Program-made: the position numbers and the translations under genes
Shown here: positions 59,083-64,000 of the stretch, in pieces
How the letters are laid out: each line of letters begins with the position of its first letter
Numbering within the stretch: position 1 is the stretch's first letter
Notes under the pieces: generated by a model
What the model was told of the DNA's origin: nothing
Seen by the model: only the letters and a program-made list of their open reading frames with translations
Databases searched by the model: none
Source: Actinocatenispora comari
GTDB lineage: Bacteria > Actinomycetota > Actinomycetes > Mycobacteriales > Micromonosporaceae
Direction of reading: 5' to 3'
DNA: 64,000 nt
Assembly (NCBI RefSeq): GCF_017312725.1
Contig: NZ_BOPO01000055.1
Coordinates: forward strand, 223,252-287,251

Positions 59083-61347
59083 ATGGGGAGAGCGACGACG
59101 CGGCGGCAGGCGGACTGGGCCGTCGGCCTGCTGGGGCTGGTCGGGCTCGTCGTGTCGGTGGCGCTGGTGTGGCGGCGGCTGCGATTCGGTGAGGTCGATC
59201 CGGTGTCGGCGGTGGTCGGGCTGGCCTCGCTGGCCGCCAGCGTGTGGCCGCTGTGGCGGGGCCGCCGGCAGGAGAACGACGTTGCGGTCGCCGCGGATCG
59301 GCTGGCCCGCTCGGTCGCTGCGGCCGAGCGACAGGAACGTGCCCGGCTGCTCGGCGACGACGACCAGGCGCTCGACCTCGACCTCAGCATCGAGCCGGCC
59401 GCCCGGCACGAGGGGAAGGTGGCCGCGGAGCGGCTGCAACTGCGTGACATCGGTACCCACTTCCGAGCGCTGCCCGTCGGGCGGCGGCGGCTGGTGATCA
59501 GCGGCGCGCCCGGGTCGGGCAAGACGGTCCTCGCGCTGCAGCTGATGCTGGACCTGCTGTCGCTGCGCGACCCCGGCGACGCGGTGCCGGTACGGCTCTC
59601 GCTCGAAGCCTGGCCCAACGACACGTCGCTGGAGGACTGGCTCGTCGCCCACCTGCAGGACGGCTACGGACTGAACACCGAGACCGCCGCGGCGCTGGTC
59701 GAGGACCGGCGGGTCCTGCCGGTGCTCGACGGACTCGACGAGATGGACGGGGCCGCCAAACCCGGCTACGAGTCGCGCTCCGGGAAGGCCGTACGGGCGA
59801 TCAACGCCTACCGTGCCGGCACGGGCAAGGCGGATGTCGTGCTGACCTGCCGGACCCGAACCTGCCAGGCCCTGCAGGCCATCAAGGTGTGGCCCAGGGA
59901 CGCGGTCCGTGTGCAGATCGCCCCGGTACGGCCGGCCACGGTGCGGGAGTTCGTCGAGCGGCGCTGCGACGACGCCGAGCGGTGGGAGCCGGTGCTGCGG
60001 CAACTCGACGAGCATCCGCAGGGGACTCTCGCCAAGGGCCTGTCCACGCCGTGGCGACTGACCGCGGCGGTGGCCGTCTACGAGCGGCGCGATGCGGCCA
60101 CCGGTGACTGGACGCGGGAGCCGAGCGAGTTGCGCACCATCGCCCGCCGGGGCGCCGCGGGGTTGCGTGACTGGCTCAACGAGCAGTACGTGCGGGCCCG
60201 CGCGGTGGCCGGCCCGTACACCGAGGACCAGGTGTACGGCTGGCTCACCCTGCTCGCCGCGACCAACCCGCGCGCGGCCGCACGTGGTGCCCGACGTCCG
60301 CGTGGCGCCGCTGAGCCCGGTGCCGAACGTGGTGGCCAATCTGCGCGCGGCGCCGCCGGGCGCGGTGCCGCGGGCGCGGCGGGTACCGCGGGCGCGGCGG
60401 GTACCGCGGGCGCGGCGGGTACCGCGGGCGCGGCGGGTACCGCGGGCGGGCGGGTCGCCGCACGAAGGCTGGCCGACCGGTCGGGTTCGGCGAGTGACAT
60501 CGTGCTGCAGCGGCTGGCGTTGTCGTGCGGCGCCGCGCGCCCGCGCAACATCGCCTTCCTCCTCGCCTGGCTGTGTCCGCTGGCGGCCTTCGCGGTCTCC
60601 GCGGCGCTCAGCGGCGGGCTGGTGCAGCAGCTCTCGTACGTCGTCACGGTGCTGGTGGTGTGCGCCGAATGCTGGATGATCAAGTTACGCCTCGACCGGG
60701 ATCCGCCCAGTCGCCATCACATCGACGTCCGGCGGCTGGCCAGTGCCCGCGGTCTGTTGCTGTTCGCGTGGCGGTTCGCCGCCGGCCTGGTGTTCGGGTT
60801 CCTGCTGATGCTGCTGGCCGAGATGGCTTTCCGGCACTGGGCGGGCGGGTCGTGGAGCCTTCAGTTCCCGCTGGCCTGCGGGCTGGCGGCCGGACTGGGC
60901 AACGCGATCCTGTTCGGGTTGGGCGCCGACAGCGCCTCGCTGGCGGTACGGCCGAACGACCTGCTGCGCAACGACGTGCTCAGTGCCGTCGTCGGCCTGG
61001 TTCCGGCGAGCCTGCTGTGCGCGGTGGTGATCGGCGGGCAGGGCGGCGTGGCGTTCTTCTCCTACGACCTGCACCGTGGTGCACTGCTGGCCACGGCGCT
61101 GCTGGCCGTACTGACCGGAGTCGGCCTGGTGTTCGCCACCGGTGTCGGCCTGCAGGCCCTGCGGTACCTGGCGTTTCTGCTCAGCTTCCGCCGCTTCCAG
61201 GGCGCGTTCCTGCCGTTCCGGCTGGGCCGCTTCCTGGCCTGGTGCCACCGCGCCGGCCTGATGCGCGTCTCCGGCGCCGCCTACCAGTTCCGGCACCGCG
61301 AACTGCAGGACCTGCTGGCCCGCCGCGCCGGGAAAGCAAGCCCGTGA
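59083..61347 (+). CDS. Membrane-associated NACHT-domain NTPase
   Basis: 754 residues from the ATG at 59083. Two short hydrophobic segments near the N-terminus (about 12-30 and 40-60), then a NACHT NTPase (about 135-310): P-loop GAPGSGKT (141-148), Walker B VLPVLDGLDEMDG and the sensor region VVLTCRTRT. A helical part to about 400 is followed by an Ala/Gly-rich linker with tandem repeats (about 420-460) and a C-terminal bundle of several membrane helices (about 480-690), ending with a short cytosolic tail. NACHT proteins include bacterial antiphage sensors, but this actinomycete type with C-terminal membrane helices is uncharacterised. No obvious ribosome site. Confidence 0.85.
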   Translation: MGRATTRRQADWAVGLLGLVGLVVSVALVWRRLRFGEVDPVSAVVGLASLAASVWPLWRGRRQENDVAVAADRLARSVAAAERQERARLLGDDDQALDLDLSIEPAARHEGKVAAERLQLRDIGTHFRALPVGRRRLVISGAPGSGKTVLALQLMLDLLSLRDPGDAVPVRLSLEAWPNDTSLEDWLVAHLQDGYGLNTETAAALVEDRRVLPVLDGLDEMDGAAKPGYESRSGKAVRAINAYRAGTGKADVVLTCRTRTCQALQAIKVWPRDAVRVQIAPVRPATVREFVERRCDDAERWEPVLRQLDEHPQGTLAKGLSTPWRLTAAVAVYERRDAATGDWTREPSELRTIARRGAAGLRDWLNEQYVRARAVAGPYTEDQVYGWLTLLAATNPRAAARGARRPRGAAEPGAERGGQSARGAAGRGAAGAAGTAGAAGTAGAAGTAGAAGTAGGRVAARRLADRSGSASDIVLQRLALSCGAARPRNIAFLLAWLCPLAAFAVSAALSGGLVQQLSYVVTVLVVCAECWMIKLRLDRDPPSRHHIDVRRLASARGLLLFAWRFAAGLVFGFLLMLLAEMAFRHWAGGSWSLQFPLACGLAAGLGNAILFGLGADSASLAVRPNDLLRNDVLSAVVGLVPASLLCAVVIGGQGGVAFFSYDLHRGALLATALLAVLTGVGLVFATGVGLQALRYLAFLLSFRRFQGAFLPFRLGRFLAWCHRAGLMRVSGAAYQFRHRELQDLLARRAGKASP
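60365..60453. repeat. Five 18-bp in-frame tandem repeats in the NACHT gene
   Basis: GTACCGCGGGCGCGGCGG is repeated exactly at 60383, 60401 and 60419, flanked by a one-base variant at 60365 and a 17-base variant at 60437. Each 18-base unit encodes six residues (AGTAGA). Copy number can change without breaking the frame, varying the length of the linker between NTPase and membrane parts. Confidence 0.9.
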
Positions 61348-61388
61348 CCTGTCACTGCGTGGATCCCGGATTGCCACCGGGCCCCGAT

Positions 61389-61439
61389 GTCGACAGAAAC
61401 CGTGACAGGCCCGGGGCCCCTGTCACGGTTTCTGTCGAC
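61389..61439. terminator. Exceptional 21-bp perfect hairpin between convergent genes
   Basis: Positions 61389-61409 and 61419-61439 are perfect reverse complements (21 bp, arms containing GTCGACAGAAACC and GGTTTCTGTCGAC), separated by 9 bases. It lies 41 bases after the NACHT stop and 75 bases after the end of the converging lipoprotein gene, so it can end both transcripts. It lacks U-tracts. The AT content of the arms is higher than its surroundings. Confidence 0.85.
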
Positions 61440-61514
61440 GCTGCGAACTGACCGACACGCTCACGGCAGCAGTGACCGGTTCCCGCCGGCCGGCCCATCC
61501 CGAGACCGGATGCG

Positions 61515-62624
61515 TCAGGAGCGGGGTTTGAGGGTGAGGTGTTTGTGCTGGACGCTGGTGTCGTACTGCGGGTCGCCGCCCTGATAGGGGGTCGCCGAGA
61601 CGGTCTTGCCGTCCACGACGAACGAGCCCACCGGCAGGTAGTTGAGTGTGCCGGAACGCAGGCTCGCCGGTACGTCGAAGGCGAGGTCGAGGTGGCCGCC
61701 GGCGGCGCTGGGCGCGTTCGGGTCGGTGCTGGTGTCGCCGCTGCTGGTGGGGTGGCCGGTCAGGGTGGCGCCGCCGGCGGTCAGGGTCAGGCTGCGCGCC
61801 ACGTCCGGCTTGAACTGCGACAGGCTGTCGGTGTTGAAGCCGACGGTGACGAACAGCCAGGCGCGGCCCTTGCGCGCCCAGCCGAGCTTGTCGGCGTACG
61901 GGGCGAGCGCGGCCTTGCCGCTGGCGGAGGTCAGGCCGGCGGTGCTGTGCGGACCGGTCACGTAGTACGCGTCGTCGAACGAGGGGCTGGCCGCGCGCAC
62001 CGGGTAGTACAGCGGGCTCGCGGTGCGGGTGCGCTTGCCGGTGCGCAGGTCGAGGTCCTGCGCCCGGCCGCCGTCGTTCATTCGCAGCGCGACCGGTGCG
62101 CCGGCCGGCACCGACACGATGATCGTCTCGTCGGCGATCAGCTGGCCGGGCACGCTGCGGCTGGTGCCGTCGACCACGAGGGCGGCCTTGCTGGCGTTCA
62201 GCGCGTCACCGTCGTAGCCGGGCAGGCCGGGCTGGGCGGCGCCGGTGCCGCTGGTGCTGTTCGGGGTCAGGTGCGCCAGTACGAACTCGTGCCCGGACCG
62301 GGCGTGCGCCGGCAGCGCCTGGTCACCGAGCTGGGCGACGCCGAGCTGGTCGGCGGTGAGCGTCGTCGCCCGTGCCACCCGGTCCAGTTGCAGGAACGAG
62401 TGCGGCCCGACCAGCACGGACGTGCTCGGTGTGAGCTTCTTGGTGCCGCTGATCCCCTGGTACGTGCGGCCGATCGAGGTGGTGAAGTCGGCCGGCACGG
62501 TGGAGCCGCTCGCCGATGGCGACGGCGTCGGCGAGGCCGCTCCGCTGCCACCGGGCGGGGTGGCGCATCCGGCAGCGAGCAGCATCGCCGCCCCGATCGT
62601 GACCGCCGCTACCGCCCGCCGCAT
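61515..62624 (-). CDS. Putative lipoprotein of unknown function
   Basis: 369 residues. Signal peptide and lipobox LLAAGC with Cys19, then a Ser/Pro/Gly-rich tether (20-45). The folded part (about 50-369) has beta-rich stretches such as KLTPSTSVLVGPHSFLQLDRV, GHEFVLAHLTPNS, GRAWLFVTVGFNTDSL and LDLAFDVPASLRSGTLNYLPVGSF, plausibly two beta-sandwich halves of related design. No family recognised. Single gene, ends near the large hairpin. Confidence 0.78.
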   Translation of the reverse strand: MRRAVAAVTIGAAMLLAAGCATPPGGSGAASPTPSPSASGSTVPADFTTSIGRTYQGISGTKKLTPSTSVLVGPHSFLQLDRVARATTLTADQLGVAQLGDQALPAHARSGHEFVLAHLTPNSTSGTGAAQPGLPGYDGDALNASKAALVVDGTSRSVPGQLIADETIIVSVPAGAPVALRMNDGGRAQDLDLRTGKRTRTASPLYYPVRAASPSFDDAYYVTGPHSTAGLTSASGKAALAPYADKLGWARKGRAWLFVTVGFNTDSLSQFKPDVARSLTLTAGGATLTGHPTSSGDTSTDPNAPSAAGGHLDLAFDVPASLRSGTLNYLPVGSFVVDGKTVSATPYQGGDPQYDTSVQHKHLTLKPRS

Positions 62625-62754
62625 GCCGCCCCCTCGTCGCCGCCAACCGCACAGACGTTAGCGCCTCGCCGCCGCGGGGCCGAGCCGGCCCGCACAGCCG
62701 TACTGCCGCGCGCGGCCCGGCGCACGGCAGTACGGACCGCGGTGGGGTGGCGGC

Positions 62755-63309
62755 TCAGCCCATGGACTTGGCGCCGTCGATCGCCTCGCGGATGATGTCG
62801 GCGTGGCCGGCGTGCTGGGCGGTCTCGGCGGCGATGTGCAGCAGCGTGCGGCGCACCGACCAGCGGGCGCCGGGCTCGTTCCACGGCGCGTCCGGCAGCG
62901 GGTGGCTGGCGTCCAGGTCGGGCACGGTGCGTACCAGCTCGTCGGTGTGCTGGGCGACCTGCTCGTAGCGTTCGAGCACGCCGGCGAGGGTGTCGCCGGG
63001 CAGCATCGCGAACTCGTCGGCGCGGGCCTGCAGGTCGGCCTCGGTCATCTTGGTGAAGTCGGGCATCGCGGCGGGGCCTTCGACGATGAAGGCGGCCCAG
63101 CCGCGCTCGACCGAGGTGACGTGCTTGATCAGCCCGCCGAGGCACAGCTGGCTGGTGGTGCTGCGCAGGCCGGCCTGCTCGTCGGTCAGGTCGCGGGTGG
63201 TGAAGCGCAGGAAGTGCCGCTGGTGCGCCAGCATCTCCAGGATGTCGGCGCGCTCCTGACTGATCGCAGGCTGCTCGTCGGTGCTGGTCGGCTCGTTCAC
63301 GGTCGTCAT
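62755..63309 (-). CDS. DinB/DUF664-family protein
   Basis: 184 residues. Helical-bundle DinB-like protein: an N-terminal helix HQRHFLRFTTRDLTDEQAGLRSTTSQLCLGGLIKHVTSVERGW carries the first metal histidine region and RWSVRRTLLHIAAETAQHAGHADIIREAIDG the second. DUF664 members may act as thiol-dependent transferases (bacillithiol/mycothiol S-transferase superfamily). ATG at 63309 with GGGAG upstream. Confidence 0.9.
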   Translation of the reverse strand: MTTVNEPTSTDEQPAISQERADILEMLAHQRHFLRFTTRDLTDEQAGLRSTTSQLCLGGLIKHVTSVERGWAAFIVEGPAAMPDFTKMTEADLQARADEFAMLPGDTLAGVLERYEQVAQHTDELVRTVPDLDASHPLPDAPWNEPGARWSVRRTLLHIAAETAQHAGHADIIREAIDGAKSMG

Positions 63310-63365
63310 GATGCTCCCAAGCGGTTCGTTCTCGCTGTTGAAGACGAGGTTAGCCGGCCTTGCGG

Positions 63366-64000
63366 TCAACTCCTGTCCTCAGCCTGCGCGGGAGTGTGAC
63401 CGCCGTAGCGCAGCAGGCTGGGTACCTTGATCGCCAGGCCGACCAGGAACAGCACCAGCAGGCTCCCACTGATCACCGTGGTACCGGGAACGCCGAGCAC
63501 CGACGCGACCGCGCCGAGCATGATCGTCGACAGCGGCATGATCCCGATGGCGAGTTCCTGCAGCCCCAGTACCCGGCCCTGCACGGCCGCCGGGGTCAGC
63601 ATCAGCAGCAGCGTGGTCTGCAGGACGCCGAACGCCGAGCTGGCCAACCCCACCCCGGCGATCAGCGCGAACGACACCGGTACCGAGCCCGAGATCGCGA
63701 ACGCCACCCACAGCGTGCCCCACAGCGCCGTGCCGCCCACGAACATCGCACCCTTGCGCCGGAAGTCGCCCAGCGCGGCGATGACCAGCGAACCGACCAG
63801 CCCGCCGATCCCGCTGCACGTCAGCAACCAGCCCAACCCGCCGGCGTCCAGCCCCAGGTGCACCTTCGCGAACACCGGCATGAACGCCTGGTAGATCGGC
63901 CACAGGAAGATGTTGGCCACCAACGTGATCAGCAGTACCGCGGCGGCCAGCCGGTTGCCGAACACGGTACGCACGCCGCTGGAGACCAACTGCCGCAACG
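63366..64000 (-). CDS. MFS transporter (N-terminus outside window)
   Basis: C-terminal about 211 residues of an MFS_3-type exporter. Six hydrophobic segments are visible, including FLWPIYQAFMPVFAKVHLGLDAGGLGWLL, GGLVGSLVIAALGDFRRKGAMF and the helix with VQGRVLGLQELAIGIMPLST. It ends 56 bases before the DinB-like start on the same strand, so the two may be an operon. The substrate is unknown. Confidence 0.88.
   Translation of the reverse strand, partial: LRQLVSSGVRTVFGNRLAAAVLLITLVANIFLWPIYQAFMPVFAKVHLGLDAGGLGWLLTCSGIGGLVGSLVIAALGDFRRKGAMFVGGTALWGTLWVAFAISGSVPVSFALIAGVGLASSAFGVLQTTLLLMLTPAAVQGRVLGLQELAIGIMPLSTIMLGAVASVLGVPGTTVISGSLLVLFLVGLAIKVPSLLRYGGHTPAQAEDRS

Noticed and set aside
1..64000. 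tRNA, rRNA, insertion sequence or prophage genes
   Set aside because: No tRNA-like cloverleaf, rRNA, transposase, integrase or phage structural gene was recognised on either strand.

Overview
The window is very GC-rich DNA from a high-GC actinomycete. The evidence is strong GC third-position bias, GTG starts, Tat-type lipoprotein signals, an AfsR-like SARP with NB-ARC and TPR domains, and many one-component regulators (IclR, LacI, LysR, TetR, ArsR, RpiR). The genus cannot be fixed from sequence alone. The layout is a chain of small regulator-plus-operon modules for nutrient scavenging, detoxification and secreted hydrolases, with decayed pieces between them.

0-12.7 kb: a minus-strand dipeptide-type ABC transporter (DppC partial, DppB, lipoprotein binding protein) sits with an RpiR/SIS regulator that has two matched palindromic operators. 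Diverging from it is an IclR-led operon: class III aminotransferase, PotA-like ATPase, PotD-like binding protein, a fused PotB-PotC permease, an AstE/AspA-type deacylase and an amidohydrolase. The likely theme is uptake, deacylation and transamination of an N-acylated amine or polyamine-like compound.

12.7-16.7 kb: a serine beta-lactamase-fold enzyme, a DUF1801 protein, a RibD-like reductase and two gene relics, one of a DppF-type ATPase and one of the C-terminus of the neighbouring amidohydrolase.

16.7-23.2 kb: a divergent carbohydrate module. An MFS symporter and a FAD oxidoreductase run one way; a DapA-family aldolase, a LacI regulator, DhaK and DhaL run the other, around a LacI-type operator. 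DhaK appears to start at a non-standard ATC codon.

23.2-32.2 kb: a secreted SH3-like protein, the SARP regulator, an MFS exporter, two tiny ORFs (MSKEQ and MKSKEQ), and two tandem cytosolic 4,5-dihydroxyphthalate-decarboxylase-like proteins divergent from a TetR gene with twin operators.

32.2-36.6 kb: a SnoaL-like protein, a drug exporter and a BBE-type FAD oxidase in one operon, divergent from a LysR gene.

36.6-42.8 kb: a degenerate type I-E-like CRISPR relic with mixed repeat orientation and no cas genes, then a membrane-anchored HNH nuclease, a single-chain HTH-methylase-specificity protein with a small membrane partner, unknown proteins and a GNAT.

42.8-50.3 kb: a VNTR, an M23 peptidase with a Trp/Arg-rich internal repeat, an SRPBCC/ArsR-SRPBCC pair, an aminoglycoside-phosphotransferase-like kinase, a secreted TagC/helveticin-like propeller protein, and a TetR/ketopantoate-reductase-like pair.

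50.3-64 kb: a frameshifted GH92 mannosidase, a cupin/LysR pair with an ATAC-N7-GTAT site, a zinc-finger HEAT-like protein, a carboxylesterase, an alpha/beta hydrolase, a membrane NACHT NTPase with an in-frame 18-bp repeat, a lipoprotein, a DinB protein and a partial MFS transporter.
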